Of a stretch of 64,000 nt of DNA, positions 10,605 to 21,648 are shown one piece after another (the stretch's first letter is position 1; every line of letters begins with the position of its first letter). The position numbers and the translations under genes were made by a program. The notes under the pieces are model-generated. The model worked only from the letters and a program-made list of their open reading frames with translations, searched no databases and was not told the DNA's origin. The stretch lies in assembly GCA_946894095.1 (NCBI GenBank), contig OX335658.1, forward strand, positions 11,647,001 to 11,711,000, read 5' to 3'. Source of the stretch: Incurvaria masculella (lineage: Eukaryota; Arthropoda; Insecta; Lepidoptera; Incurvariidae).

Positions 10605-11480
10605 ATGTACCAGCAAATTCCTCCTACCGCATCGGCTGCACCTCCGTTGCCCACGCCACCACCGGCGCCGGTCGACATTACGCAAGCTACCGCGGCCGTT
10701 TCAGCGCTATCCCTGCAATCGAGGATTCCAGCTTTCTGGAGGGATGACACGCGGCTATGGTTCGCCCAATTTGAGTCGGTAATGGCGGCTCACAAATTGG
10801 GGGACCAACAAAAACATGACCTCGTAGTTGGCGTCCTGAAGAAAGAGGATGTTAAACAGGTTAGTGACCTTTTGATAAACCCACCCCTTGCCGATAAATA
10901 CGCTGCCATCAAAGAGCGATTGATATCAGTATACGAGGAGTCGGCGACGGAACAATTCCATAAGTTGCTGAGTGGTCTCGAGCTAGGTGACCAAAAACCA
11001 AGCCATCTGTTGCGCCGAATGCGTGATTTGGCTGCACAAAAAGTTCCGGACGAGGCGCTAAAAATACTTTGGATGGGCCACCTACCAACCTCGGCACGCG
11101 CCGTGCTATCGGTATCAAAGGAGCCAGCTCTCGACGATTTGGCGGTCATGGCGGATACGATGTTAGAGCACTTAAACAAACATCAGGTAGCAACCGTCAC
11201 ATCGCAACACGGCAGCCCGACCCAAAGTTGCCAACACAGCAATCTGGCAGTGGAGATAGCTAAGTTGCGGGACGAAATAGCGCAGCTGCATTTCTCGAGG
11301 CGCGATGACTCACGCGGACGACGGCCGTATCGAGACCGATCCGTTTCAAGGAACAGAAGAAATGCGACACCGCGCCGGACACCTGACAGCCCAGACTGGC
11401 TTTGCTTTTATCATTTCAGATTTAATGATAAAGCGACAAAGTGCGAGCAGCCATGCAATTATAAGGGAAACGCCAAATAG
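10605..11480 (+). CDS. gag: Gag polyprotein of the gypsy element
   Basis: The 291-residue frame starts at the first ATG after the primer-binding site. It opens with a Pro/Ala-rich segment, followed by a gag core with [17 protein letters not shown] and [20 protein letters not shown], typical of gag proteins of insect gypsy elements. The C-terminal zinc-binding block [20 protein letters not shown] is a Cys/His variant rather than the usual CCHC knuckle. The protein would assemble the particle and package RNA. It is intact. The last codons overlap pol, with the GGGAAAC heptamer at 11465-11471, so pol is probably made by -1 frameshifting. Confidence 0.92.
   Translation: MYQQIPPTASAAPPLPTPPPAPVDITQATAAVSALSLQSRIPAFWRDDTRLWFAQFESVMAAHKLGDQQKHDLVVGVLKKEDVKQVSDLLINPPLADKYAAIKERLISVYEESATEQFHKLLSGLELGDQKPSHLLRRMRDLAAQKVPDEALKILWMGHLPTSARAVLSVSKEPALDDLAVMADTMLEHLNKHQVATVTSQHGSPTQSCQHSNLAVEIAKLRDEIAQLHFSRRDDSRGRRPYRDRSVSRNRRNATPRRTPDSPDWLCFYHFRFNDKATKCEQPCNYKGNAK
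11465..11471 (+). other. -1 ribosomal frameshift site GGGAAAC
   Basis: In the gag frame the sequence reads AAG GGA AAC GCC AAA TAG, so the heptamer has the canonical X XXY YYZ phasing. Slipping back one base continues as CGC CAA ATA GTG, which is exactly the pol frame, and pol has a stop (TAA) at 11462 just upstream. The gag stop follows at 11478. Confidence 0.8.
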
Positions 11481-13477
11481 TGTATGGTGCGGTGGATCCA
11501 TACACACACCACGTAGACAACCACCGTTTAAGTGTTACAGACCGACAAAGTGGTTTACGCTTCCTTATTGACACAGGCGCGAACGTTTCAGTCCTTCCTA
11601 AATCAGCAGTTGTTCCCGCCAGCCGTATTTTAAGTGATTACAAACTGTACGCAGCAAATGGAAGTGAAATAGACACTTATGGTGCAAAAACATTGAACGT
11701 AAATTTAGGATTGCGAAGGGATTTTACTTGGACTTTCATAGTAGCTAACATACAACAAGCTATAATCGGTGCGGATTTTTTAAGACATTTCAAGTTGTTA
11801 GTAGATTTAAGTGGAAAAAAACTAGTGGATGAAATAACAAACTTAAATATTTTGTGTTCACTAACGAATGTACAGGTGGACTCCCTAACTACAATTAGTG
11901 CGCAGCAACCATTTCGCGAACTTTTGGAGAGGTTTCCAGACATTACTAAGCCGACCTCATTCAAGGAACCGCCCCAACATACCGTCGTGCACCACATAGA
12001 GACAACGGGACCACCGGTGTTTGCACGCCCGAGACCATTACCCCCGGACAGGTACGCTAAGGTAAAGAAAGAATTTGAACATATGATTCAGATCGGAATA
12101 TGCCGACCTTCCAAGTCTAGCTGGTCTTCCGCACTCCACGTCGTTCCGAAAAAGGATGGAGAGATCAGGCCGTGTGGAGATTATCGGAAACTTAACTCTA
12201 TAACAAAACCTGACCGGTATCCTATCTCCCGACTGCAAGATTTCACGTACGTATTGAACGGAAAAACTATTTTTTCCAAAATTGATGTTACTCGAGCATA
12301 TCACTGCATACCAGTAGCTCCGGAAGATGTAGAGAAAACTGCGATAACGACCCCTTTCGGATTATTTGAGTTCACAAGAATGACATTTGGATTACGAAAC
12401 GCAGCACAGTCATTCCAGAGATTCATGAACAACAGTGTACTTCAGGGTCTCGATTTTCTATTCACGTATCTGGACGATGTTATTATTGCGAGTTCAAGTA
12501 TTGCAGAACATCGTAAGCACTTAGAGAAAGTGTTTGAACGATTTAACGAATTTGGAATTACCATCAACCTTAAAAAGTGTATATTCGGCGAGCAGGAAAT
12601 AGATTTCTTAGGTTATCATGTGACCACGAAGGGAATCACACCTATGAAAGAGAAAGTTACTGCAATCACGAATTTTCCCAAACCAAAAACAGTAGAAGAG
12701 TTAAGAAGATTTCTCGGGATGATTAATTTCTACCGCAGTCATATTCCCAACGCCGCGGCCGAGCAAGCCGAGTTACATAAATTCATTCACAGTGCGAAAA
12801 AGAAAGATAAGACTGTAATACAATGGGACGCGGCGGCAAACGAAGCATTCGATAAGTGTAAGGTGAGCCTTCAAAGCACAATTACATTATCGCACCCGGC
12901 GCTCAACGACACGCCACTCGCATTGTTTGCTGACGCATCGGATTCGTCCGCTGGTGCAGTTTTACAGATTAGAAAAGACAATGCATGGAGACCCGTGGGG
13001 TTTTTTTCTTGTAAATTCAGCAAGGCGCAGCAGCGATACAGTACTTACGACAGAGAACTTTTAGCTATATATATGGCAGTTAAACACTTTAGATATTTAA
13101 TTGAAGGAAAATCTGTTACCATTTACACGGACCATAAACCGCTAACTTACGTTCTTAATAAAAACGTTGTTAGCGGTACTGATACGCCAAGAAGAATCAG
13201 ACACTTGAGCTTTATAAGTGAGTTCTGTACAGACATTCAACATATCAGTGGTTCCGAAAACGTCGTTGCGGACGCACTTTCTAGAGTAGAGGAGATACGC
13301 ATGCCAACGCAATTCGATTACGATGAGCTCGCAGAGACACAGAAAGGAGACGGCGAGTTAAGAAAACTTCGCGAGCAAAACAATCTAAAATTCATAGCAA
13401 TGGCGACACCTTCAGGAAGACGTGTAATAACATGCGAAAGTTCGACGAATCGAGCCAGACCATACCTACCCAAGTGA
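11465..13477 (+). CDS. pol: Truncated pol: protease, reverse transcriptase, RNase H
   Basis: This frame is entered by -1 frameshift from gag. In order it encodes an aspartic protease ([12 protein letters not shown]), a reverse transcriptase ([17 protein letters not shown], then the catalytic YLDD near 12466) and an RNase H ([26 protein letters not shown], and DALSR near its end). It stops about 50 codons later at ARPYLPK. Intact relatives continue into the integrase HHCC finger and DDE core, which are absent. The visible catalytic residues are present. The product could process gag and copy RNA but not integrate it. I judge this an internal deletion, because the 3' untranslated part, purine tract and LTR are all kept. 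Confidence 0.92.
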   Translation, partial: GKRQIVYGAVDPYTHHVDNHRLSVTDRQSGLRFLIDTGANVSVLPKSAVVPASRILSDYKLYAANGSEIDTYGAKTLNVNLGLRRDFTWTFIVANIQQAIIGADFLRHFKLLVDLSGKKLVDEITNLNILCSLTNVQVDSLTTISAQQPFRELLERFPDITKPTSFKEPPQHTVVHHIETTGPPVFARPRPLPPDRYAKVKKEFEHMIQIGICRPSKSSWSSALHVVPKKDGEIRPCGDYRKLNSITKPDRYPISRLQDFTYVLNGKTIFSKIDVTRAYHCIPVAPEDVEKTAITTPFGLFEFTRMTFGLRNAAQSFQRFMNNSVLQGLDFLFTYLDDVIIASSSIAEHRKHLEKVFERFNEFGITINLKKCIFGEQEIDFLGYHVTTKGITPMKEKVTAITNFPKPKTVEELRRFLGMINFYRSHIPNAAAEQAELHKFIHSAKKKDKTVIQWDAAANEAFDKCKVSLQSTITLSHPALNDTPLALFADASDSSAGAVLQIRKDNAWRPVGFFSCKFSKAQQRYSTYDRELLAIYMAVKHFRYLIEGKSVTIYTDHKPLTYVLNKNVVSGTDTPRRIRHLSFISEFCTDIQHISGSENVVADALSRVEEIRMPTQFDYDELAETQKGDGELRKLREQNNLKFIAMATPSGRRVITCESSTNRARPYLPK

Positions 13478-13765
13478 TAGAGATGTCAGTAACGTAGGGA
13501 CGCTCAAGGTCCCCACTAATGTGAGATGTGCGAAGCGTTTTCTGTTGGTCAGTTCCTTATATTGTGTTCACTTTTAATTTTTGTGTGTTAATGTTATCAA
13601 AAATGTTTATATGTTTTTATATTCAGGAACTAATTTGTAGTCTACTCATTTAAAAAAAAAAAAAAAAATTGTAGCTCGTAGATACGATTTCTGTCGTAAT
13701 GTTTGTGTAACTTTTGAAATTTTTTAAATGGAATATGTGTTTAATTTTTTATTATTGTGTTTTAC
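13478..13765 (+). other. 3' untranslated part of the gypsy element
   Basis: AT-rich, with an A tract of about 16 near 13652-13668. No integrase or envelope frame. Confidence 0.7.
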
Positions 13766-13784
13766 AAAAAAAAAAAGGGGAGGG
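13766..13784 (+). promoter_or_regulatory. Polypurine tract
   Basis: A run of A followed by GGGGAGGG, four bases before the 3' LTR. This is the expected primer for plus-strand synthesis. Confidence 0.85.
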
Positions 13785-13788
13785 CTGA

Positions 13789-13989
13789 TGTGGTGGTAGA
13801 GAAATGCAATGCAGCGATATAGCGTATCGACGCGACCGCCTCACACGGCTGCAACCGCCTAGTTAGTCATCGTACGGGACTCGCCCGAAGCGGTTGTAAA
13901 GCGTGTTTTTTTGAAGTAATAAAAGATAATACAAGGATATGAGTATTCTTTATTCGAGAGACTTCCAGTAGTAAAAACAGTATACTAAA
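13789..13989 (+). repeat. 3' LTR of the gypsy element
   Basis: Identical by eye to 10349-10549 and followed by the CCAT target duplication. Confidence 0.95.
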
Positions 13990-14130
13990 CCATCATCATA
14001 CACAATACAATATTCACATTTAACTATATCTAATTCACATTTATAATATTCACATTTAACTATATGTAATTACCTACAAATATTGAGGTGTACCTAAAAA
14101 TAAAACTCTATCTTTTTGGTTGTATTTCAG

Positions 14131-14222
14131 AAATGACTGTACTTACCAGGGGGACCTACAGGCTCAGGCAAGCGTGGAGTCGGCGGTCTCATGGCGGACT
14201 GCGGCTGACTGGACATCTGGAG
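14131..14222 (+). CDS. unc-13-like gene, exon 'D'
   Basis: Acceptor tgtatttcag/ and donor ctggag/gtaggc. The 92-nt exon gives one base to finish a codon with exon C (AG+A), then 30 codons, leaving G. The translation includes NDCTYQGDLQAQASVESAV and ends in a Trp and Ala-containing segment. The phases match C before and E after. No domain is recognised. Confidence 0.75.
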
Positions 14223-14698
14223 GTAGGCATCTTACATCTTGACGATACATCAAGGAAAAGTAATTTCAATGCTAGTATGTGGATATTAAAATTGAGTATT
14301 AGTTTATTTCTATATTTACATTAATGTAAAGTACATTATGGTTAATGTATAGATATCAAGATGATTAATTTTCTTTTTGAAATCTGGTGTATCACCAGAT
14401 ATTTATATTTTCTTGCCTCATCACCCCTAGGGTTGACTGGAAGAAACCCCCCTTAGTGATAAGTCCGCCTTTGTGCAGAATTGTTGCTTTGCCGTATGTC
14501 TTTCTCTGAAATTTATTTTCAATGCTTTATTCAATTATTCAAGTATCATTCGGAATACCTAGGAACATTAAAAAAAAATGTTAGTTATTTCTTTTAGTAT
14601 TCCTATGTATATATTATGTTTGCCCATGCATATGTATCCGATTTTGCAAAAAATCTATGTATGAACCTTACATGGATGACCTTACACGGAGGACTTGA

Positions 14699-14717
14699 CC
14701 TAACCTAACCTAACCTA
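14699..14717. repeat. Short (CCTAA)n telomere-like tract
   Basis: About four units of CCTAA, the complement of the insect telomere repeat TTAGG. A second short tract lies at 19913-19931. Both are too short to be telomeric. Confidence 0.6.
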
Positions 14718-14884
14718 CTGCCATAATTTAAGCCCAAAAAGTCACATATTCTAACAGTGGTATTCAGAGAGAACTTGTCAAAACTGACTGATTAGCACTG
14801 GACTAACCATACAAATACCGGTTTAGTCCGGCGTATTAAAATTAGTCCGCCCACTCTGAATACGGCTGTAAGGAATCAAGCGCC

Positions 14885-15055
14885 ATGCCAGAACCTTTTC
14901 TACAAGTGAGTGTGACTACATAGAACTGGATATAAAATTCGGACGAATTCCTGCTTCGGCCTTATTTCATCTAATGCGATGGGACTGTTACGAATATGGG
15001 CGGGCTTAACCCACCTAGAAATGGAAGTAGACCTGCACTTTAACATGGGTTCGTA
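14885..15055 (-). repeat. Diverged SINE body
   Basis: Contains 'gccatgccagaacctt', 'agaactggatataaaa', 'ctaatgcgatgg' and 'gggcgggcttaaccc', all blocks of the shared SINE body in minus orientation. Confidence 0.6.
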
Positions 15056-15091
15056 ACAATTTCATTTTCAGTCTCGATAAGAAAGAATGAG

Positions 15092-15199
15092 GAGTCCAGT
15101 AAAAATAACTACTTTACGAATATACTGCAAGGCTGGACCTGAACCAGCAAATCAAACCCTTGCAGTATATTCGTAAAGTAGTTTTATTTTACTGGGCTC
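15092..15199. repeat. Foldback element, arms about 41 bp
   Basis: 'gagtccagtaaaaataac...gcaagg' pairs with 'cccttgcag...tttactgggctc' around a short loop, with a few mismatches. MITE-like. The sequence after it (15211-15290) is related to 35503-35585. Confidence 0.7.
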
Positions 15200-15488
15200 T
15201 ATCTTCAATTTATGTGTCCTTGCTTCACGGTCGGTTATCCATACATTGCACATCACATTCCTTGGAATAAGCGACGTACCTGCTTGGTACGAAAAAGGTA
15301 TGTTTACTCAAGAAATAAAAAGACTCGGATAAGCATTCGAACCCACGGTATTTGATACAAGAGAATATAGACATGGGCTAAGCTTGCAGTATTGTTCGAT
15401 ACAAAATAAACATTATACCGCCTGACACGTTTGCCGGAACCTACGATGTAATACCGATATAAGCTAGGTATACGTTTTCTGTTTTCAG

Positions 15489-15579
15489 ATGAACCAAGGC
15501 GACCGAGCTTGGAGCGCCAGAACACGCTGTACGATGACCTGGGATACAGTTACGATACCTACTCTTCCACTAATATTGG
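15489..15579 (+). CDS. unc-13-like gene, exon 'E'
   Basis: Acceptor ctgttttcag/ is strong. I take attgg/gttcgc as donor because it gives the phase that exon F needs, although it is a weak match. An alternative in the same phase is at 15528/15529. The translation is DEPRRPSLERQNTLYDDL, then a Tyr/Ser-rich stretch. RRPSLE is a basic-Pro-Ser motif of the kind phosphorylated by basophilic kinases (inference). A stop follows three codons past the donor, so the exon must be spliced. Confidence 0.7.
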
Positions 15580-15805
15580 GTTCGCATAATATTTGGATAA
15601 TCATTTCATTGGTTTATGCCATTAATATTACTGTTAAGACCATACATTTTAAAATTGAAATGCATATCATAAATAAGTTTTTCTCGTTAATGACTTGAGT
15701 TAAAAGCAGTTTAATTTTGTATACTTTTCAATTCAAAATGTTTCGTATAAGCGTTTAATATTCCAGTAAATAAAAACAATCGATAAAGTTTAAAAACATT
15801 ATATT

Positions 15806-16090
15806 TATTTTTTATTATGAAAACTTAACAGCTATTTGTGGCAAGTAAAATATACAGGCACTTATCAAAAGTTTGGTCCTCCCTAATAAGATAAATAAGA
15901 AACTAGATAGTAAGATTTAATATATTTTTAAATCTTACTATTATAAAAAAGATGTTTTGGTTTAGAAAACCGGTTTCTCCTGAGGGTAGCTGCGCGACAT
16001 CTTTGTGGACAAATAATAGGCATTTTAATTTTAAATCGTAGTCTCATACAGTATGGTTTATACAGCTGAATAACTAATGACGCTCGTTTG
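15806..16090 (+). other. Intron with a possible LINE 3' tail fragment
   Basis: AT-rich. 'ttatgaaaacttaacagctat' resembles the segments at 41020 and 45590 that look like LINE 3' ends. No gene. Confidence 0.35.
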
Positions 16091-16098
16091 TATTTCAG

Positions 16099-16339
16099 GG
16101 ACCACCCGCATTTTTCCCAGCAGGCCAGCTACGAAGAGTACTTTGACTCGTCGAGCTACCCTCTCCACAGCTCTGGCTACACCGCGAGCGATGAGCGACG
16201 GCAGTGGGACGGCGGGGGGTTCTACACACTGCAGCAGCAACAGTTCGAGGACGAGTACTACGAGCAGCTTGCGGCCATGCAGAAGTCCAGCAAGCGTCGC
16301 TCGTCTGTCGTACAGTTGCCTCAGATACCTGCAACCAAG
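16099..16339 (+). CDS. unc-13-like gene, exon 'F' (source of the 180-bp repeats)
   Basis: Acceptor gtatttcag/ and donor ccaag/gtactc. The 241-nt exon gives one base plus 80 codons and ends in phase 0. The translation contains DHPHFSQQASYEEYFDSSS, then LQQQQFEDEYYEQLAAMQK, a basic SSKRRSS and the proline motif QLPQIPATK. The last part of this exon, its donor and some intron are repeated downstream at about 180-bp spacing. The phase fits exon E (two bases) and exon G (phase 0), so the first copy alone gives a continuous frame. Confidence 0.8.
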
Positions 16340-17640
16340 GTACTCCTATACTTCCTAGCCTTGGCTGCACCGCCACTACACTTCCTAGCCTTGGCTGCAT
16401 CGCCAGCATTTGGTGCCGGCAATGTGAAAGTGGGGGTTGTCCACACTGCAGTAGCAACAGTTAGAGGACGAGTGCTCAGTAGCAACAGTTAGAGGACGAG
16501 TACTACGAGCAACTTGCGGCCACGCAGAAGTCCAGCAAGCGTCACTCTTACAGTTGCCTCGGATACCTGCAACCAAGGTACTCCTACACTCCCTAGCCTT
16601 GGCTGCATCGCCAGCATTTGGTGCCTGCAATGTGAAAGTGGGGGTTGTCCAAACTGTAGCAGCAACAGTTCGAGGACGAGTACTACGAGCAGCTTGCGGC
16701 CATGCAGAAGTTCAGCAAGCGTCGCCCTTACAGTTGCCTCACATACCTGCAACCAAGGTACTCCTATACTTCCCTGCCTTGGCTGCATCGCCCGCATTTG
16801 TTGCCGGCAATTTGAAAGTGGGGGTTGTCCACACTGCATCAGCAACAGTTCAAGGACGAGTACTACGAGCAGCTTGCGGCGATGCAGAAGTTCAGCAAGC
16901 GTCGCTCTTACAGTTGCCTCACATACCTGCGACCAAGGTACTCCTACACTTCCTAGCCTTGGCTGCATCGCCAGCATTTGGTGCCGGCAATGTGAAAGTG
17001 GGGGTTGTCCACACTGCATCAGCAACAGATCGAGGACGAGTACTACGAGCAGCTTGCGGCCATGCAGAAGTTCAGCAAGCGTCGCTCTTACAGTTGCTTC
17101 ACATACCTGCGACCAAGGTACTCCTACACTTCCTAGCCTCGGCTGCATCTCCAGCATTTGGTGCCGGCAATGTGAAAGTGGGGGTTGTCCACACTGCATC
17201 AGCAACAGATCGAGGACGAAGTACTACGAGCAGTTTGCGGCCATGCAGAAGTTCAGCAAGCGTCGCTCTTACAGTTGCCTCACATACCTGCGACCAAGGT
17301 AATCCTACACTTCCTAGCCTTGGCTGCATCGCCAGCATTTGGTGCCGGCAATGTGAAAGTGGGGGTTGTCCACACTGCAGCAGTAATAGTTCGAAGACGA
17401 GTACTAACTGCAACTTGTGTCCATGCAGACCATGAGGACAAGCATGCATTGCTCTTCCATCGTACAGTTGCCTCAGATACCTGCAACTAAGGTACTCAAC
17501 AGCTCTACACTTCTTAGCTTTGAAACATCGCCAGCGTTGGGTACCGACAATGTTAAAGTGGGAGTTGTCGACACTGCAGGAGCAATACTTTGACGACGAG
17601 TACTACGAGCAGGCTGGCTGCTATGCAGAAGTCAAGCAAG
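16246..17640 (+). repeat. 180-bp tandem array derived from exon F and its donor
   Basis: 'gaggacgagtactacgag' or a close variant recurs at about 16246 (exon itself), 16492, 16673, 16853, 17033, 17213, 17393 and 17595. The middle copies are spaced 180-181 bp. Each unit has an acceptor-like 'cactgcagcagcaacag', the exon piece, the donor 'ccaag/gtactcc' and about 80 bp of intron. Relative to the real exon most copies have lost 7 bp in the SSV region, so they would end in a different phase. The 16492 copy has an in-frame TAG. Long open frames over the array on both strands are repeat artefacts. Confidence 0.9.
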
Positions 17641-17989
17641 CATCACTCTTCCCATGAACACTTGCTTCAGATACCTGCTACTAATTCGTAATAGCACAAT
17701 ACTCCCCAGCCCTGGCGCACTGCCAGGGTTCGGTGCCGTCAATGTGATAGTGGCTGTCTTTATTGTAGCAGCAACATGCCTAACTTTCTTGGTCGCAAAT
17801 ACAACTCAATCTATCAGAATCTTGCTAAGCACATCTTAAAAATATCCTAGAACGTGCTTCTCTTTTTTTATTATTCGAGATTAAATGTAAATTTGTGTTA
17901 AAAGTTCTGATAATTCCATCGTTTGTACACATGTAAAACGGAAAATTTACTAGGTTGGTAGTTCTAGCTGTGTTAAGACCATCCGGCCA

Positions 17990-18110
17990 TCATATGTGGC
18001 CCAGGTTGGTACCATCGAATTAAATGAAATATGGTCGAAGCGAAAATAATGAAGACAAATATGTTTCCAGTTTAATGCAGCCATGGTCATATAAAGACGG
18101 TTTCACGGCA
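17990..18110 (+). repeat. Diverged SINE body fragment
   Basis: 'ccaggttggtaccatcgaat', 'atggtcgaagcg', 'ccagtttaatgcagccatgg' match the shared SINE body, plus orientation. Confidence 0.5.
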
Positions 18111-18239
18111 GTGCGTCTAGTTTATTAATGTCCAGTTTTATAATAAAGGTGGACACTAGACGGCACAGAGTGGCGTCCGAGAATTATTTGAACACAATAG
18201 TTGACTATGATCTAATATAAAAACTGTTTTAATTTCCAG

Positions 18240-18327
18240 TATGATGCCGCCTCATTCCGCTATTCGGACTACAACGGCATGGAACCCTACCGGCCGCGGC
18301 AGCGACGCACTGCGGCAAGCCTTCCGG
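18240..18327 (+). CDS. unc-13-like gene, exon 'G'
   Basis: Acceptor taatttccag/ and donor tccgg/gtacct. The 88-nt exon starts in phase 0 and has 29 codons plus one base (G). The translation is YDAASFRYSDYNGMEPYRPR followed by QRRTAASLP. Tyr and Arg-rich, with no domain recognised. The phases fit exons F and H. Confidence 0.78.
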
Positions 18328-20620
18328 GTACCTTCTCACAATATGTAGCTAATGGTTCCTAATCAAACTCATTCACTCTCAGAATTATTAGTTTTCAAAC
18401 ACATCATTTATACTGAATACCGAAAAAGCAATTACAAAACGCTATACGTTTTCTGTGCGTTCGTTGACTTAGATAAAGCCTATGAATATGTGCTAACAGC
18501 GAATATCAAACACACGAACACTAAATATATCGAAATCACGAAAATCACGAAAATAAATCGAAACACGTTTGTCTGGGGGAGCGTAGCCAGTTTTTTTATA
18601 ATCGTCGGCACCAAAGAGTGAGTTCCATTACGAATTCGCTTACTACTGATTTTTCCTATGAAAATCAGGTTGTGAAGCAAACTTCACGGGGCAGGGATTA
18701 CGACTTTTTCAGGTACTTATCAGAAGTCCTGCGAGTGTACCGCGCTTGTTTTGTGTGTGTATCAGTGAAGCATGTTTTCCTGTGATGGAAAGTGGGAAAA
18801 AGACATTAAAGAAAAGTGAGTGCTGGAAACCGTTTAAACGGCGGCGCTATAAACCCCGCAATGAAATCTAGGATAAAAAACCCCCACAGAACAGATTCTC
18901 GTTTGAATGATTAATGTGGTCCGAACCTGTCAATCCTATGCAATGTGTATGGTGTGCAACATACAAAAATATTAAGGCACTAACTAATTCATTAAGGCAA
19001 ATAAAGCCATGGATAAATTTCAGCCGGGTTGACGAAACATCGACCATACAATAGGTTCCAACCTAGCAATACTCGGAAGATGAAAAAAACGAAAAAAAAA
19101 GACTGCAATGTATAACGCCATCTACCAAACGTGAGGCGTTTGGTTCATTTAAACTTTACAGTGCCATCTAGTGGTGACGAGGACAAAGCGAACCATAAAT
19201 AGGTGGCTTATTTGCTCCCTCCTTATCCATACCTAACTATAACCTTTCACAGAGGAGGGAGCTAAGATGGAAATATTTTCCCTACCGCTAGATGCCGCTG
19301 TTTGGTGACTTATCAACGATTTTAATGACCAGTTTTATAGTTTTAGGATTTTATTCACTATTATTTACTAGGATCACAGAATACTTGTATCGCTTTTTGT
19401 AAAGCCATGCAGGCTTTTGCTCCATATTTGAGTGGATTCCAAATGCGCGCTAGTTCTTTAAAGGAATCTAGTTGGCGCTTTTTATTAATTTATTTATACA
19501 CATAACAAATACATTTTACATAACAGTCAACCAGGACGTAGAAATGTAGCATACTTAATTAAAATATGGAAAAAATAATGAATCAAACATTTAATTAACT
19601 ATGGATGAGTTAACTTTCAAATAGCCTTCCAAAAATGTCGTGCACACTCTCTAAAACGTACTTCTATCAGATATACAGCAAACTTCTTTCCGAAGTTTCG
19701 TCCACCGCGTTGCGGACATCATCAGGAATGTGGCGCGACCTCGAGAACCTTCCGTCGTCCAGTCAGAAGTCAACTAAAGGCCGTCGGCTGCAGAGATTGT
19801 AACTGTGGGTAGTTCGGGTCGCCTTTATAAAGTCCAAAAAGCATAAGGTCCAAAATCCAGAACATCCAAAACATGTATTTTTGCTTACATTTATAAATGC
19901 AAATATTATAATCTAACCTAACCTAACCTAATTGAAAAAGTTCTGTATTCATTAGTGTTTTGGACGGTATGGGTTTTCGACCTTGTGCTTTTTGGACTTT
20001 ATGATGCGTCCCCGGTAGGTCCAGCACAGCAGATGCGGGTAGTAACACAGCACTTCGTTGAGAGGCAAAATTATCCGTAAAACTATGCTCACGGTGTCAC
20101 TCTGCAGCTAAATCCTTGTGCTGCCATACTGTGCTAGTACTGGAGACTAAGACGATTATAGCCTCATACTGTTATTTCTATTGTAATTCGGATGTCATAA
20201 AATATCAATGGATTCTCGTACCTAGCGGGGTATATATTGTTTTTCGACAGCGATTGTTTCAGCTTCGTCGAAACTAATCCAATGATTGCTTAGGTGAATT
20301 TTTCAAGACATGCTCACAGATCGCCGACTTGTAAAAACGTATTGTGTTTAACTGCCTTGATGTGTTCTTGTCTTGTCTGGCAAATATAGCTTTGAAAGTA
20401 AGTTTTACACTGTATATAAAGCATTAAGTATCGTGTCGTACAACAGTCAAAATCTAAATAAAAACATTTATTGTAGCTATGTACGCCAGTATTTGCGGAA
20501 TTCTTAATAAATAAAGCATCTTAAAATTGTTTAGTTTGCTTCCACATTACAGATCTTTCGAGTAGTAGTTCCTACCATCAAATCACATTGCTAGTGTTGC
20601 TGCAAAATAAAAGAAACCGG
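18328..20620 (+). other. Intron, no gene seen
   Basis: AT-rich stretch with poly(A)/poly(T) runs and the (CCTAA)n tract at 19913. The 89-codon frame at 18352 lacks splice signals and coding composition. No recognised element. Confidence 0.45.
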
Positions 20621-20624
20621 CTAA

Positions 20625-20900
20625 GTGCGAGTCGGACTCGCACATGAAGGATTCCGTACCATCGTGCATGATTTAACACAAAAAAAAATCACTTTTTTTA
20701 TTATTTATAATTTTATTTTTTATATCTTTTTATTTCACCTATTTGTTGTTATAGCGGCAAAATAAATACACACTCTATGAAAATTTCAGCTGCCTACCTA
20801 TTACGGTCCATGAGATACACCTCTGTGACAGACGGACGGACAGACAGCGGAGGCTTAGTAATAGAGTTCCGTTTACACCCTTTGGGTACGGAACCCTAAA
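20625..20900 (+). repeat. Lepidopteran interspersed repeat ('ggctaagtgcgagtcgg' copy)
   Basis: Contains 'ccggctaagtgcgagtcgga', 'gaaggattccgtaccatcgtgc', 'gacagacggacggacag' and ends 'tttgggtacggaaccctaaaa'. Same family as 706-1000 and more complete at the 3' end. Confidence 0.8.
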
Positions 20901-21059
20901 AAAAGTAACCCTTTCTTAACTTCAAAAAAGGAGTAGGTTCTCTTTTCGTGGTATGTTTTTTTTTGGTATGTATGCTGCTTGATTTCTCCCCAAATTGTCA
21001 ACCGAACGAACTAATGTTCTCCATGAAAAAAAAATTAAAAATATTCTTTGTTGCTTACA

Positions 21060-21375
21060 ACTATTAGATAGTATGCAAAGGCGAGCTTATTGCCAAAGGC
21101 AATCTCTAATAGCTAACCTTAATATTAGAAAATATATTAAGAGGTAGCAAGAAACAATAAATTACCTAAAACTAAGCACCATAATCACACTTAGAAAACA
21201 TTAGATAACTTAAAACTATATAAACAGAAAATATTTGATTGATTTAATTGTTATAACATGTCAAGTACCAAGATTTTAATTTTACCTTAAAAATAGACAA
21301 AGAAGCACTTTCCCTAATAGTAAGAGGCAATTGATTCCACAATCGTCCATAGCAGGGTCGCTTGCATGTTTTTCA
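21060..21375 (-). mobile_element. LINE 3' terminal fragment
   Basis: On the minus strand the sequence encodes LWNQLPLTIRESASLSIFKV, a typical C-terminal end of CR1/Jockey-type LINE reverse transcriptases, followed by an AT-rich 3' UTR and the tail 'gagattgcctttggcaata'. 5'-truncated. It ends about 100 bp before exon H. Confidence 0.7.
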
Positions 21376-21474
21376 AATCGGTTTGTTTTTGGCTACTGAG
21401 TTGACTTGCACTGCAAGCCTATCCGAATCATAGCAATGTTGGCTCGAGGTGTGGTAAAGAAGGCGACGTTGCAG

Positions 21475-21648
21475 TGACGCCGTCGTCGACGCCGCGGGCC
21501 GGGCGCGCGCTGCCCCTGCCGCCGACCGCGGGCAGCGGCACCGGCAGCGTGGGCCGCTCACGGCGACTGCCTCGCGTCCCGCAACCCGCAGCCGCCAACA
21601 CCGCCCTCGTTAAGAGGAACAACCGAAGAGTGCCTTACAACCTATCAG
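21475..21648 (+). CDS. unc-13-like gene, exon 'H'
   Basis: Acceptor gacgttgcag/ and donor atcag/gtaagc. The exon supplies two bases to finish a codon with exon G (G+TG), then 57 codons plus one base (G). It is very GC-rich against AT-rich flanks. The translation is Pro, Arg and Ala-rich: TPRAGRALPLPPTAGSGTG, SRRLPRVPQPAAANT, and NNRRVPYNLS at the end. The Pro-rich part could bind SH3 or WW domains (inference). A decayed copy of the 3' end lies 121 bp downstream. Confidence 0.8.

Larger units (their letters stand above)
10349..13989 (+). mobile_element. Ty3/gypsy LTR retrotransposon lacking integrase
   Basis: The element is 3641 bp, with 201-bp LTRs that look identical and the target duplication CCAT (10345-10348 and 13990-13993). 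It has a candidate primer-binding site (10551-10565), gag, a -1 slippery site, protease-RT-RNase H and a purine tract before the 3' LTR. The pol frame stops shortly after RNase H at the point where integrase would begin, so the whole integrase is gone. Identical LTRs indicate a recent insertion, so it was probably mobilised with integrase from a relative. It lies in sense orientation in the intron between exons C and D. Confidence 0.95.

Noticed and set aside
10427..11179. Minus-strand frames over the gypsy LTR and gag
   Set aside because: Shadows of gag, which has recognisable motifs on the plus strand.
14699..14717. Telomere or telomere-associated region
   Set aside because: Only about four CCTAA units, deep inside an intron of a gene.
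16489..17435. Long open frames (238 to 293 codons) on both strands
   Set aside because: They arise because the 180-bp period is a multiple of three, so any open frame stays open across units.
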